Shown here in pieces: positions 10,680 to 23,800 of a stretch of DNA of 64,000 bases. Source of the DNA: Paenibacillus hexagrammi (GTDB lineage: Bacteria; Bacillota; Bacilli; Paenibacillales; NBRC-103111); contig NZ_CP090978.1 in assembly GCF_021513275.1 (NCBI RefSeq), forward strand, positions 5,251,247 through 5,315,246, read 5' to 3'. The position numbers and the translations under genes are program-made. The notes under the pieces are model-generated. The model saw only the letters and a list, made by a program, of their open reading frames with translations, had not been told where the DNA came from and ran no database searches. The first letter of the stretch is position 1. Every line of letters starts with the position of its first letter.

Positions 10680-13600
10680 TTATTTCATCGAGTCGATCAG
10701 CGCTGCGATTTCCGGGCTCAATTGGAGAGAGCGCAGTAAGACGGTCAATGCCTCGGCACGAGTCGTGCTCTTGTCCGGAGCAAAGGAGCCCTCGTCTTCG
10801 CCGTTGATGATACCCGCTTCAGCAGCAGCCTCAATCTGATCTTTGTTCCAAGAATCGCCGATATCGCGGAAGACCGTACTGCCGCTCTCTTGAACATGGC
10901 TCAAGTCGATGATTCTGGACATGATTGCCACCATCTCTGCTCGAGTAATGTCTTGATCCGCGCGGAATGTGCCATCTTCGTAGCCGTTAAGGATACCGTT
11001 GGAGGCAAGAGCCATGATGGAAGCCTTCGCCCAATTTCCGCTGATGTCGCTGAATGTACCGGTATAAACCGTACCTGTGCCTATGTTGAAGGCTTTGGCA
11101 ACGATGGCTGCGAACTCGCCTCGGGAAATGTTGGCGTCCGGCTTAAAGGAACCGTCCTCATACCCATCGACGACCCCAAGCTTGGAGAAAACCTTGATGC
11201 CTTCAGCTGCCCAATGATCAGATACATCGTTGAAGGCTGTTGGAGCATTCGAGGATTTGAGCTTATCAGTTAACACTTCCTTTAATACGGCAACCGATTT
11301 GGAATCCGACAGATCGAAGACCGGTCGACCGGGAGTGACAGCTACAACAGGTGCAGGCTTGTGACTCTGTTCCGGCAGATTCGCATCTGTACCATCATCC
11401 TGCGATGACTCTGCCGGTTCGTTGCTGTCCGCAGGGCTTGTTGTTCCTCCACTACCGTTCGAGGAGTCGGAGGATTTGTGTTTTTTAGTTGTTACTTCGA
11501 CACTTGGCCCATTGATTGACCAATTCCCTGCTGCATCTCCTGCCTGAACGGTGAACGTATACGTCGTGTTATGACTAAGACCTGATACGCTATATGGATA
11601 GGTGCTTCCAGTTACTGTAGCGATCAGTTTGGAATCTTGGTACAAGCGGTAAGCCGTTACGCTTACATTATCGCTGGCACCGTTCCACGAAAGGCTCACA
11701 CTGTCTTTGGAGATACTAGGCGCACTCAACGCTCCTGAGGTCCAGCTTGGCGCAGTTGTATCATTGACCACAGAGGTATTCATGGTGTTGGTGAATGCCC
11801 ATGGTTCTGCGCCTTTCACAACATTTGTAAAGCTTACATTTGTAAAGGAACTATTTTTCAAGTAACTAATGCTGGTTGCCGGCGTGTTATTGAAGGAAAC
11901 TTTGTTAAAATGGATATCCTCATGCGGCGCATCGCCGGTTCCCGATACAAAGATCGCACTCTTCGTAGAAGAGTCTACGGATACGTTATAAACAAAGATG
12001 TGCTTGAAGCGGCCCATATCCGGTGCCGGATCATTCGTGCTGGACGGATAAGCGGAAGTGAATTCGAACGGGTATTCATCCCCATCTGAGACATCCTTCA
12101 TGGCCGAATCCCGGAACACAATATTTCGGGCTCCGCCGCCGATACCCGCTCCTGTCTTGGCACGAAGTCCAACGCCGATTCCGTTCATGACATTGTCTTC
12201 CGCAATGATATTTTGAATCCATGCAGCGGTATTGCTGCCTGCCACTACGGCTCCATGACCGTGACGGAAGTAGTTGTTAAAGATCCAGATATTTTCTACA
12301 GGATGATTCTTTTCAGCTGCTGCACCGACACCTGCGGCAAAGTTAACATCGTCATCTCCGGTGTCAAAGACACTGTTAATGACCGTAAGCCCCGTTCCGC
12401 TCATATCGATACCGTCGCCGTTGTTGCAATCGAAGGTCATTATTTTGACCCCGTTCAGCGTAACATTGGTACTGCCCACAGACAGCGTGTGCATGGAAGG
12501 ATTCACGATCGAAAGCCCGCCCCCAAAGTACACGTTGGTGACATCTTTTGCGGTGATCAGGTTGGATCTTGTCTTATAAGCGTCCTCCGCGCTAAAGCCC
12601 CAGCTTAATGCCAGATTATACTGCGCCGCTGCAAGAATACCGTTGGTCGCAACGGTGCCGGAGCTGCTTTTTTAGGGAGACTGGGAATCCGTCTGCATCC
12701 GGGGTATCCTGCTTCCACCCATTGCCGTCGATAGTGCCTGTTCCGGTAAAACGGATGTTCTCCAGAACCGTATCTGTAGAAATAGCATTGATTAACGAAT
12801 AAGTCTTAACTGCGGATTGATGAGTAGGATCCGGATAAGGGAAATCCGCCGCATTCTCCGAAGCCTTCAGTGTTCCATTGACTTCAAAGGTGATGTTGCT
12901 CTTATTGATCCAAAGTGAACCGGATACAAATGTTTGTCCTGCAGGGATGACCACTTTACCTCCTTCCGGAGTCGCGTCAATCGCTGCCTGAATCGCTGCT
13001 GTATCAACAGTTGCTCCGTCACCGACAGCACCATAATCGGTAACATCAAAAACTTGTGGAGTCGCGGCCGTTGCTTGTGTAACGGAATTGCTGTCAGCAG
13101 ATTCATTACCGCTGCTGTCCACCGATCGGACTACAAAGGTGTGTGTCGTATTCGGAGTAAGCCCTGTCACGGTATACGTGTGATTGCTAATGCGAACAGC
13201 CTCGCTGTTACTGGAATCCGCATAGAAGCTGTCGATAAAAGATTTCGCAGGAGACGCTGTATTTTGGTTCGCGCTTCCTATTTTAACTCCGTCCATGTAA
13301 ACGTTGTAATCCGCAATATCGGCCTCCGCATAGTTGTCAGGCTTCGTCCACACTAAGGTAATACTGGTGTCATCATACGCTAGAGTTGGTACGGATACAT
13401 GCTGAGGCGGCAGTAAGGCTGCATCTGTAGACGGAAGCGTAACCTCTACACTTGGCCCATCCGTTGACATACATCCTGCATCGTCAAGCGCCTCCACTTT
13501 AAAGGCATAGGAAGCACCTGCAGTCAGGCCTACAACCGTATACATATCGCTGCTTGCATCCACAGTTGCAATCGGAGCCGATACGCCTTGCTGGAAGATC

Positions 13601-16600
13601 GCATAGCCGGTTACGCCTATTGGATCCGTTGCGCCGCTCCATGTCAAAGTTACGGAATCATGGAGGGTGGCTGTATACACCGGTCCCGCCTGGTTAGGCT
13701 GAGCAGAAATCGTATTCGACGCCGTCAATGAAGCAGCTTGCCAGGACGGCGCCGCTGGTGTGACTACCTGTACAGAGGGGCCGTCAGTCGAGCTATTACC
13801 CGCTTCATCCACAGCCTCTACAGTAAAGGTATAACTGGTTGAAGGAGTCAAACTCGTCAAATCGCTGGTGGTCACAGCACCGTCCACCGTTGCCACAGGC
13901 ACCGCGCTGTCTCCTTGATAGATCTTATATTTCTCTACACCTACATTATCATCTGCGTGAGTCCATGTAAGTGTTAATCCGGTTTGCGTTTCGTTAGAGC
14001 TAGTAACTTGCCCTGAGGGCCAAGTCGGCACTTCATGATCATCGATTGGAGCTGTTGTCGATACCGGCAGGCTTGGGCCGTCGCTGGACCAATTTTCCGA
14101 TGAATCACCGGCTTCTATTTTAAATACATAATTTGTACTGGAATTCAGCCTTGTAACCGAATAACTGGTTGTATGGCCGTCGACCGCTGCGATCATAACA
14201 GGATTTGCCGAATCCGTAATATCGTACACTTTATAGCCCGTTACACCCGTAGAGTCGGATGCACCCGTCCATGTAAGATTTACTTTGTTCTGCGTGACGG
14301 AGGTTGCATGCAGATTACCTGATGTCCACGCTGGAGGCACGATATCACTGGATGTCGAAGGACCATCCGTTGACTCTTTACCGGCTGTATCTACAGCTTG
14401 CACCGTGAACCTATAAGCCTTCGTCGTCGGGTCGAACGCTGCATCAAAGCTCGTCATCATGGCTTTTGTCACCGTGAATGAAGTCGCCTTTCCATCCGCC
14501 GTACTGCCCACCAGATTGCTGCCTTCATAGATGTTGTATTTCGCTACACCTGCGTTATCATAAGCTGGGTTCCAGGTTAACGTAAGGTCACCGTTTGCTG
14601 CTACTGCTGGTGTTACACTGCCCGTTCCAGCCCAAGTTGGAGCTGCCAGTCCATCCAAATCGGTTAGTGGTGTGCTTTCTGCCGTATCGTAGCTGTTCTC
14701 GATCGTAACGTTTTCGAAGTTAACGGTAACGGCATTCGTCGGGTCATTAGAAACCACATACATACCTATATAGTAGGAATTCGACACCGCCGATTTTGTG
14801 CTTGTTGATTTGGCAGGCGTCCATTGAATGGTTCCCGATGAATCCACTTGACCGATATAGGAACGGTAATACGTGGAGGTTGTCGTATCCCCGTCTGCTA
14901 GCTTAGAGCCTTGATACGCCAGCTTCAAATAAAAGCTTCCGTCCGCCGCGCTACTGACAGCCGATGCTGTGGTGCTGGTCGTGTTTTTCCCCTGGGTGAC
15001 ATCTCTATATTCATAATAAGGAATGTAGGAAGCTGATCTTCCATTACTTGAGGCGGTTGGTTTGATAATCACACTTGCATTGTTGCTGTTGGCATCCAGG
15101 CTGGTTCTAGCCTGCAATCCAATAAACGGAGCAGAAGCACCGCCTATATCAAAGCTTTTCACCTTTGCGATGATCGTACCGTCGCCGCTAAGCTTGGAGC
15201 TTAGTCCGACAAATTGTAAGCCATCCAAATCTGCCGCGGTATAACCGGAAGCGATCGCACCGGCGCCTGTAACGGTAAATTCATTGGCAGAACGGTCATA
15301 GGACGCGCCTCCCTGTGCACCGACTGGGCCGATGTCTTGGCTTGTAAAGGCTGTATTGTCGTCATTGGCCGGAGGTACGGCCGGTGTCACATGCACCTCG
15401 TCAGATTCCACACTCTCGCTGCCTGAATTCGAAGCCGTCACAACATAGTAATACGTGATTCCGTTGGTCAGCCCGAAGTCTGTATAGGCGGTGTCTGTAA
15501 GATGGCTTGCGACCGTAATGTAAGTGCCGCTTGTGGTTCCGCGCTTCACATTGTAATAGGTTGCACCCGTTACCGTATTCCAGCTCAACTGGGCTTTCGA
15601 ATCGCCGGCAATCACCGAGACACCTGTTGGCGCTGCAGGCCTTGCCACCTCCGGTACCACACTGACCTCATTCGAGGTCGAAAGCACACCGGAATCGTTA
15701 GCAGCCGTTACCACATAATAATATGCTGTACCGTTGGTCAAACCGGTGTCCTTGTAGCTTGTGCCTGTCAGATGGCTCAACACCGTATCGTACACGCCGC
15801 TTGTTGTTCCACGCTTCACATCGTAATAGGTTGCACCTGTTACCGTATTCCAGTAAAGATTGGCCTCACGATCCCCTGCAGTCGCTGAAAGGACCGCTGT
15901 GATTGCTGGCGTGTAATAATGAGGAGTCCAGTCGGGTCCGAAATAAGTCGTTATACTTGGAACGGACGTTGGGTCCAACAATGCAGGAACCACTCGACCC
16001 GACGTGTCAACCGGCGCACCGTTATAAGTCGTGTTGTACTCAGCAAAGTGTGCGTTTTGTGGCTGAGCACCGCTCATTGAGGTCCAGCCTGCGGGATCAA
16101 TGACCGTACTGCTTTGAAGCTGGGTATTCATAAAAGTAACCCTCGCTCCTGCTCCCCAAGGTCTTCCAAAGAAGCTGGACTGATCGCTGTGCGTAGCCGT
16201 TATTGTGCTATTTACAAATACATATCCATAGGCCGCCGAATCTTTAGCTGCTGTTAAATAACCAGCTTGCGTGGAGTCACTATACCCGGAAAAATTCAGC
16301 CTAGCATGATCAAACACAACATTGCCATCGCCATAAATGAAATCTGTATTTCCCTCTATGTAGCTGTCCTTAACGTACATGCTGTGGGTACCGTCTCCGC
16401 CCGTATAAAGCGTATCCTGCCCGCCAATAAAGCTGCAGTCGTTAAACTCCACGTTGTCCGCATCGATCGCCATAGCCGCAGCTCTTTCTTGAGCCGCTCT
16501 CGAAGTAACATCCAGAGATGCCGTTCGCTCTACAGCGATTGTACTGCCAGCGACGTTACCAAGCTGAACACCGTCATCCAGTTCTTCCTGGGTGACGTAT

Positions 16601-18533
16601 TTGCTGAATGAATTTTCAAATACAATATGTTCGGCTCTGAAGGCTGTAGCGGCACTGGTCAGGTAAACGGTAGCGCCCCACTTATCAGCAGTGTGCTTGT
16701 CATATTGATCAAAAGCAAGAGCCGAATTGTACCAACCATCGGTGCCAAGGCTGTAATATTTGTAGCCAATGCCGTAATACCAGGTGATTTTGACCTCCTG
16801 AGTAGGGTCTAGGCTTGCGAGAGTGATATAAGGAGTGGCTATTTTCAGCTGCGCTCTGTATACACCTGGCGCGATATGAATGGTAATGCGATGCGCCTCA
16901 TCCGTCGGATTCATCCGAGCGGCCGCATCCAGGGCATCCTTCACCGTATCAAAGCTGCCTGAATGGGAGCTGTCCCCTACGTAGAGATCAGGAACCCACG
17001 CAAGCGGCTCGACAGTTGGATTTACCGGCTCGAACAAAATGTCCTTGCTTACAGCTTGACCGCTCACAACAACATGACCGATGGTGCTGTAATCCTCCGT
17101 ACAAACCGCGGATATACGGTAAGCACCGTCTCGGAGACTGACCGAATATCCGCCGTTAGCCACTGTACCTGTATAGGTGTATCCATCATCCTCATTCGTA
17201 AATGTGATGCTTTGAATTTGGGCGGTAGGGGACAAGCCTTGAAAGGCTCCAGTCGCTGGATACATCATTTTCTTAACAACGTTCATATCTTGATTCGTAT
17301 CATGAATGATATACACACTGCCGCCGGAGGAAATCTCATAATCGTTTGCCCCCAACAATTCAGCCGTGTAGGAAACCCCTTGTTGAACACCAGCTGTAAA
17401 AGTCATCGCCGCCGTATCCACAACAGCCGTAACCGATGCGGCGAGACTGCCCGTCGGAGGGTTCAATTGGATCTGGAGCCCACTGACATCGTAACCGTTG
17501 TCAACACCAACGATATGTCCGCTGATGGTAGCGAGGCTGTTCGTGACCACATCGAAACCGATATCTTGAATTCCTGCCGTAATATCGGAAGCAGATACTT
17601 GGATCACCTTCGTTGAATCCGAAATCGCGTATTCCGTCATATCCTTCAGCGTGGCAACGTACGTGTAGCCTGGAGCGAGAACAGCATCAAAGGAATTGTC
17701 ACCATTCACGCTTACATTCGTTGTGTCGTTGGTTGACTGATTGGTGAAATTGAGACTGTAACCAGTAGGCAGCGAATGATTGTTCACGTTAACAATTCCG
17801 CTAAGATGAACCCCTGGTGTTCTGACAACACGGTGGAAATAAGGCTTTCCACTGGCTGAAGCTGACACGTAGATCTGGTATTTACCCGTATACTTTGCAA
17901 TAAAATCATATCTGGCCGGCGTTGTTGCAAAATCCAGCTGATCATCTTGGGTACCGCCATCCGGACCCTCATAAACAAGATGAATCTGCTCCGTGCTTCC
18001 GGCGCTTAATCCGCCGTAAACCGTAACCTTATCCCCGGCCGCAACATTGTCGATCGTTATATATCTTCTTGATGTCCCCCCGTTCCATTGCAATAGTACG
18101 CTCCGCTCGCATTGTAAGCGTCATCATAACTTTTGGAGGCATTTCCCCATAAAGAAGCACCGTAATTGTAAGTTCCTACGTTCGTCGTACCCTCTTCATA
18201 ATAATAGAGTCTGTCATTGGACCCTGTTATGATCGATAAATCGCCAAAAGGAATCGTCTGGCTGTTCGCCAACACCCAATTCGTGTTGTAGGTGGTAAAC
18301 AAGCTAGGTGAGGCATCAAGAAGACTGGATGTGATATGATTCGTGGACAAATTGTATAGTGGATCCGTACTTGGAACCTTAACCCCGCCGAAATCCCATA
18401 CATCCACTTGTCTGCTGCTGGACGTATCACTGGCATATACAGCGCTTACAAAAGCAAAATTGCTGAATACCATTGAGAGAAGCAACATCATGATTAACAG
18501 CTTGTGCAAGCCATCCCTCGACCTTTTCATCAT
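10680..18533 (-). CDS. Giant SLH-anchored pectin methylesterase / GH28 polygalacturonase, two frameshifts
   Basis: One gene of about 2617 residues, broken by two single-base changes. A C6 run at 18076-18081 needs one more C, and a T6 run at 12668-12673 has one T too many; both frames then read on. In order: a signal peptide (to about residue 36, SAVYA); an N-terminal sandwich-like region; pectinesterase CE8 (about 515-845; FIGGQDTLY, GNTDFIYGDGNVVFDH, SSFFGRPWGAGA); Fn3 repeats; a jelly-roll-like module (about 1065-1280); more Fn3; GH28 polygalacturonase (about 1830-2240; NGDGIDMSG, DTGDDDVNF, GHGAVVAGS, RAKTG); another Fn3; and three SLH repeats (about 2430-2610). It would de-esterify and cut pectin at the cell surface, held to wall polymers by the SLH repeats. 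AGGAGGGAAGAGGG precedes the ATG. The domain calls are strong; intactness in the living cell depends on the two runs. Confidence 0.88.
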
Positions 18534-19102
18534 TTTCCCTCTTCCCTCCTAGTGGATTGTACTCGTTCAATATGCAATCGAACCAAACCCGTTACTTGCT
18601 TCTAAGGCTGACCAGTCCTGCCCGGGCTCTCCTCTGACTAACTCATAGGAACTTCTCTCCTTTACTTGGAAAATTTTGTACAGTCAACAAACAGTATTTA
18701 ACCGTATTTCGACCGATTACGTCTATAATCATCTGAACAGATGTTGCGTTGTAGGGGGTTTTTGGGGTTGGGATGCCGAGGAAATGCTATGAGATGGAAC
18801 GGGAAGTTGAAAAGTCTGCTAGAAGTTCAAGCTGCTGCATAGGAGAGGGCGTTTGAGGCTTTATCGAGAAAAGAAGAAAGCCGAGGGTAAACAGGCTTGA
18901 GAACCTGGATCTATGATAATGGCTTCGAAATTCAGACCATTTTATATCATATATCCCCTTCCAACAGCCTCGGCATTTAATAAAAATTCAGGCTAGTCTA
19001 GTTGTAAAGAAAGATGTACATACTACGTGTAATGGAATATAATAAAAACACAAAATAACCTTTGATTTCATTGGATTTTTAAGTGTAAAAGGTGGTGTAA
19101 AA
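18534..19102. other. Divergent intergenic region between the pectin-enzyme and fic genes
   Basis: 569 bases without a supported gene. It holds the leader and ribosome site of the pectin-enzyme gene, a weak minus-strand TTGACT (about 18676), an inverted pair GCCGAGG/CCTCGGC (18880-18886 and 18968-18974, 81-base loop) that may be a relic or weak terminator, and the AAGGTGG site of fic. I could match no riboswitch or tRNA. Confidence 0.5.
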
Positions 19103-20245
19103 ATGACATACTTCTTTGCTTATGAGCACTTCGATAACCAGGGAGATACGTTAGTTTTTCAACCGAAAGTAAATTACTTCGATTACGACATACAACAATT
19201 AATTTTAGAGGCAGAGCGGAATATTGGGGCATTAGCTAGACTTGGTTTGAAAAGCCACCCCCTAAAACCCACAATTTTACGTAACTCATTAGTTAGAACC
19301 GCACATTTCACAACCAAAATTGAACAAAACAAGCTGGAGTTCAAAGAAGTTGAGCAAGTCTATCAAAGCTTCAAAAAAAATCCACTATCTATAAAACAAA
19401 AAGCACAAATAGAAGTTAAAAACGTCTTCGAGACCTACGAATTGATTTATCGTTTACACCCAAATAAAGATTTTTCAGACATGGATGAACCCATACTTAA
19501 ACAAATCCAGCAGACTTTAATGAATAACTTAACCGGCTATCCAGAGGGGTATAGGAGTATTTCAGTAGCTCTTCAAGATGGTGATGGGCATATCAGTTAC
19601 CAGCCTCCAGCATGTAACGATGTTCCGCGTCTCATGCGAGCGTATTTTTCTTGGCTCTATACGAGTGTAACGGGATACATGAATCCTTATGAGACTACAA
19701 ATGTTAATCTCGAAAAAAAGGTACATCCACTGATCATTTCCCGGATCACACATCATTTAATAGGATACATCCATCCGTTTCCTGATGGTAATGGGAGAAC
19801 AGCCCGGGCATTTTCTACATTAGTTGGTTTAATCCACGACGACCTTGCCACAATTAAAGATGCATTTAGCGTAGAAGAATTCTTTGATAAAAGAATAGAG
19901 GATTACTATGACACGCTAATGGCTGCAACCCAAGGCAACTTAAAGCCATTCATCGTTTTTTATCTCGAATGCGTTAATGCATCCCTTACCAAGGTACTCA
20001 AAGAGCTGCAACGTTACGATAGAATCAAACATATTCGTGAAATATTAGGTAGAGGGCATGCGAAAACCATGTTCGAATTAATAAGTAGAATGGAAGACGG
20101 AGAAACTTTCCATAGACAATTATTTGACGATACTTTGGATGCCTCCTCGTCGAGTATTGCAAAAAGTCTTTCAAGACTTAAAGAATTAGGCGTTATCAAG
20201 TCAGGAGACCATCGAGGAGAATATTTCGTTTCGATTCTGGATTAG
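19103..20245 (+). CDS. fic: Fic domain protein (AMP-transferase family)
   Basis: A 380-residue Fic/DOC protein. The catalytic motif HPFPDGNGRTAR lies near residue 224. Fic enzymes usually transfer AMP from ATP to a hydroxyl of a target protein, or remove it. An N-terminal TTKIEQN (near residue 72) resembles the inhibitory TxxxE-G/N helix, with Q in the last position, so self-inhibition is likely. The C-terminus (about 310-380, SSSSIAKSLSRLKELGVIKSG) is a winged-helix DNA-binding domain, typical of the long Fic class. AAGGTGG precedes the ATG. No separate antitoxin gene is visible next to it. It sits at the left edge of the AT-rich accessory block. The target is unknown. Confidence 0.88.
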   Translation: MTYFFAYEHFDNQGDTLVFQPKVNYFDYDIQQLILEAERNIGALARLGLKSHPLKPTILRNSLVRTAHFTTKIEQNKLEFKEVEQVYQSFKKNPLSIKQKAQIEVKNVFETYELIYRLHPNKDFSDMDEPILKQIQQTLMNNLTGYPEGYRSISVALQDGDGHISYQPPACNDVPRLMRAYFSWLYTSVTGYMNPYETTNVNLEKKVHPLIISRITHHLIGYIHPFPDGNGRTARAFSTLVGLIHDDLATIKDAFSVEEFFDKRIEDYYDTLMAATQGNLKPFIVFYLECVNASLTKVLKELQRYDRIKHIREILGRGHAKTMFELISRMEDGETFHRQLFDDTLDASSSSIAKSLSRLKELGVIKSGDHRGEYFVSILD

Positions 20246-20268
20246 CCGGTCCCGGGATAGTAAATTAT

Positions 20269-20298
20269 GAGCACTGTCCCCCTAAAGGAACAGTGCTC
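20269..20298 (+). terminator. Stem-loop after fic
   Basis: GAGCACTGT and ACAGTGCTC form a perfect 9-bp stem 24 bases after the fic stop. There is no T run, so it is either a weak terminator or a stabilising 3' hairpin. The rest of 20299-20474 shows no gene. Confidence 0.45.
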
Positions 20299-20474
20299 TA
20301 CTGCGTTCAGGTTCATCCACCTCTGGGTCTTTCTCTTAGTCTACTGAAATCCCCAATGATACCCACCCGTATGATATTGCCATAGCTATTTATATTTAGT
20401 GTAAACCACTCATAAAGTGTTTACGTCTTCTCATAAGAGCCAGACAATGTGTCAGCCTCTTCGTAAGCTCAATT

Positions 20475-20861
20475 TCAAATCAAACTGCAAAGCATATCAA
20501 CAAACTTCACATCCGCCGGAGCAAATTGAAATTCATTCAACTCTTCTTTCCGAACCCACCGACACTCATCATGATCAACCAGCGTAATCTCACCACTCAC
20601 AAGTCTCGCCCTGTAAGCAATCAACTGAATATGAATCTCACCATACCAATGATCATTCACTCCGAAAAATTCATACGGCTCAATATCAATGTTCATCTCT
20701 TCCCTCAGCTCTCTTACCAGACAAGCCTCCGGTGACTCGCCTTCCTCTAGCTTACCACCAGGGAATTCCCACAGCCCTCCCTGAGACTTCTCAGGTCCTC
20801 GCCTCGCGATGAGCAGTTTACCTTGTCCATCCTCAATAATCGCTGCAGCTACTCGAATCAT
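20475..20861 (-). CDS. NUDIX hydrolase (MutT-like)
   Basis: A 128-residue NUDIX hydrolase. The box GGKLEEGESPEACLVRELREEM near residue 38 matches GX5EX7REUXEE, and WEFPGGK is typical of 8-oxo-dGTP or CTP pyrophosphohydrolases. The start ATG at 20861 lies 13 bases after the stop of the helicase gene, so the two form an operon. MutT-like enzymes clean damaged nucleotides or remove a modified nucleotide signal. Pairing with a PLD/helicase/DUF3427 protein suggests a shared role in DNA repair or defence; this is an inference. It is not a proven mutT orthologue. Confidence 0.85.
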   Translation of the reverse strand: MIRVAAAIIEDGQGKLLIARRGPEKSQGGLWEFPGGKLEEGESPEACLVRELREEMNIDIEPYEFFGVNDHWYGEIHIQLIAYRARLVSGEITLVDHDECRWVRKEELNEFQFAPADVKFVDMLCSLI

Positions 20862-20874
20862 TTCATCACTCTTC

Positions 20875-23800
20875 CTATACGATGCACTTGTTCGCAGCCG
20901 GTACCATGACTGGCGGCATCTCTTCTTTTAATCGCCACACGATACTCATTGGTTTGCTGCCCTCATGTTTCACATACTCAGCTTCTCCTAAATACACAAA
21001 AGGGGACGTATAATCATTCTCTTCTTTATATTCACGAACGAATAAAGCGATTCTGTTGCCGGTCTCACGGTGACGGATGTATCGCTGGGCTGTTTTCGTA
21101 TTCTCCGAGATCCGACTCTGGGTCTGCCAGTGAAACAAACGTTCATTAATGGCATAGTCTTCATACAAAGTAGAGGGGGAGAAGTCCTTATCCGACTTAT
21201 TTAACGTGATAAAGAAAATATCTGTCTTCTTGTCCTCGAAGTATTTAACGCCCTCTCTAAATGCAGGGGCCTTCTCTTCATTCCAAAGCCCAAATGCAGC
21301 TAAAATTTGATCCGTAGAATACTTACAATGAATATCGATTGGACAAGCGAAAGGATAGTCATGTTTCTTATCAACAAAATCGATGTGTTCATAGTTATAT
21401 TTTAAAATGTCAATAATCTCATCCCGAAATACCGAACTAGCTATAATAAACTTAACTCCGTCCTCTATCGAAGCAAATCCCTGTTTCTTAGGCTCCGCAC
21501 GATAAAAGGTGTAATAGAACATTTTCAGCATGAGATGCTCTTCTTCTGTGTCTGGTTGCTTCTGCCCCTCTATATACGAGATTAGAAACTTCAGAAGTCT
21601 TCTCGAATTCAGATTTAACAGTGCTGGAATACGTTTCACTAACTCTGCTGTCGGAAACTCGAAAGGCTCCAGAACGCCTGCCTCGACCATTAATCCCCTT
21701 AAGAATCTGTTGCCATTGCGTCCACCATACAGCTCATAGATAGAGATCCCATGATATTCGGTAAAATTTTTTAAGGTTAATGGGAGTCCTGTATCCCCTT
21801 CAAAATATTTCATCTTGTTAATCAAACTCCGACGGTTTGTCGTGGCCTGTTTCAAATTCCTTAGTATATAGTCCTTCGCTTGCTTTTCAAGTTGAATAAA
21901 GCTTCCCCTAGGCAAATTAGAAAAACCATTCTCGACATAATGCTGCACGGAATGCTTAGTCTTACCCAGCAAAGAGCAGAACTTGTCCTGAAAATTATAC
22001 TCCTTATGGGCTTGCCCAATGAAATCCAACACCGTTAAGCATTCTTTCCGATCTGATAGGCGCAATCCCCGACCAAGCTGCTGCAGGAACACCGTCAAGC
22101 TCTCCGTAGGACGCAAAAACAGAATGGTGTTGACCTCCGGAATATCTACCCCTTCATTATAGAGATCCACTACAAAAATAAACTTGATCTCACCGCTAAC
22201 AAGGCGGTCCTTAGCCTGGCTTCGTTCTAGTTCTTTGGATTCTCCGTGTAAGGCGATGGATGGGATACCCGCTTCAGCAAATATTTTGGCCATATATAAA
22301 GCATGATCAACGCTTACGCAGAACCCCAAACCTTTGATTTCCTCCAGGTCGGTTACATACTTTTTGAGACTATTCATAATTTGAGTAGCACGAATTTTGT
22401 TACTCGTGTAGAGGGTTTCCAGCTCTCGAAGATCATAGCCCCGTCGCGACCATTTCACTTGTGACAAATCCACGTTATCCGTTACTCCAAAATAATGAAA
22501 GGGGGAAAGCAGCTTTCGGTCTATCGCGTCAGTTAAGCGAATCTCCGCAGCAATCGTATGGTCAAAATACGCAAGTATATCTTTGCCGTCCATGCGTTCA
22601 GGTGTTGCCGTTAAGCCCAGTAAAATCTCCGGTTGATAGTGATTCAAAAGCTTTTGATAGGATGGCGCCGCAGCATGATGAAACTCATCCACAATCATAA
22701 AATCATAGAAGTCCCTTGTCGTGGTTTCTGCTAACTTCATAGAGTTAAAGCTTTGAATACTAATAAAAAGGTGATCTAACGCCTGTGCCTGATTGCTGCC
22801 GACATGCAATTCTCCGAAGTTCAAATCCTTCAAAATAAACCGGAAGGTATCCCGGCTCTGCTTTAAGATCTCTTCACGGTGTGCTACAAAAAGAAGCTTT
22901 GCTCCTGGATGATGGGCCCGATATCGCTTGAAATCAAAAGCTGAGATCACGGTCTTCCCGACACCTGTAGCCGCGACTACCAGGTTTTTCATTCTTCCAA
23001 ATAAAGTTCGCTGAGCTTCAAGCTTCTCCAACACTTCCTTTTGATAATCGTAAGGCGTCAGATCAAAATGGAAATGAAGCGTCTCCTGCTCATGCAGCTT
23101 CTTTCCCCCTAAGGCTTCCTTAAGTTGAAGCTCGTGCTCTGCATTCTCTGCAGTAAACATTTTAAATTCTCTGTCATTCCAATAACTCTCAAAAGTAGCT
23201 TCGATTTTTTTCAGAACATCGTAGGAGTCTTTCTCCGTCACCTTCAAATTCCATTCAAGGCCACTGGTTAGTGCAGGATTAGAAAGATTCGATGAACCCA
23301 CATAAGCCGTTGTAAAACCTGTGTCGCGCATAAATACGTAGGCCTTCGCGTGTAATCGGGTCCGATCTGTATCATAGGAAATTTTAATCTGGGTGTTGGA
23401 AAGCTTGCACAGCTCCATAACGGCCTTGTAATCCGTCGCTTCCATGTAAGTCGTCGTGATCACACGAAGCTTCCCGCCGCTGGATGTAAACTGCTCGAGC
23501 TGTTCCATGAGACACCGAAGACCACTCCATTTGATAAAAGATACCAAGAGATCTATGCGGTCTGCCGTTACAATCTCATGCTTTAGCTCATTCATCATAT
23601 TGGGTTCGGAATGCGAGCCTGTAAATAAAGAGCTTTGCGATAACGGTGTCGCTGGGCGAATCACCTTCTCACTTTTCACACCGCGGATATGATTCAGCTT
23701 GGAATAAACATAAGTTAAGACTTCACCCTGCTCGTCAAGCTGCAGCTCCCGATATTCCTCTTGCCCCAGAGCATCCTTTAACGTAGCGATAATCTCATTG

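Noticed and set aside
15502..15888. Plus-strand 128-codon frame inside the pectin-enzyme gene
   Set aside because: It is the complement of the Fn3 repeats; it has no ribosome site and a biased composition, while the minus frame has clear domains.
18534..19102. Cyclic-di-GMP riboswitch in the leader of the pectin-enzyme gene
   Set aside because: The GC-rich leader does not carry the conserved core of the GEMM classes.
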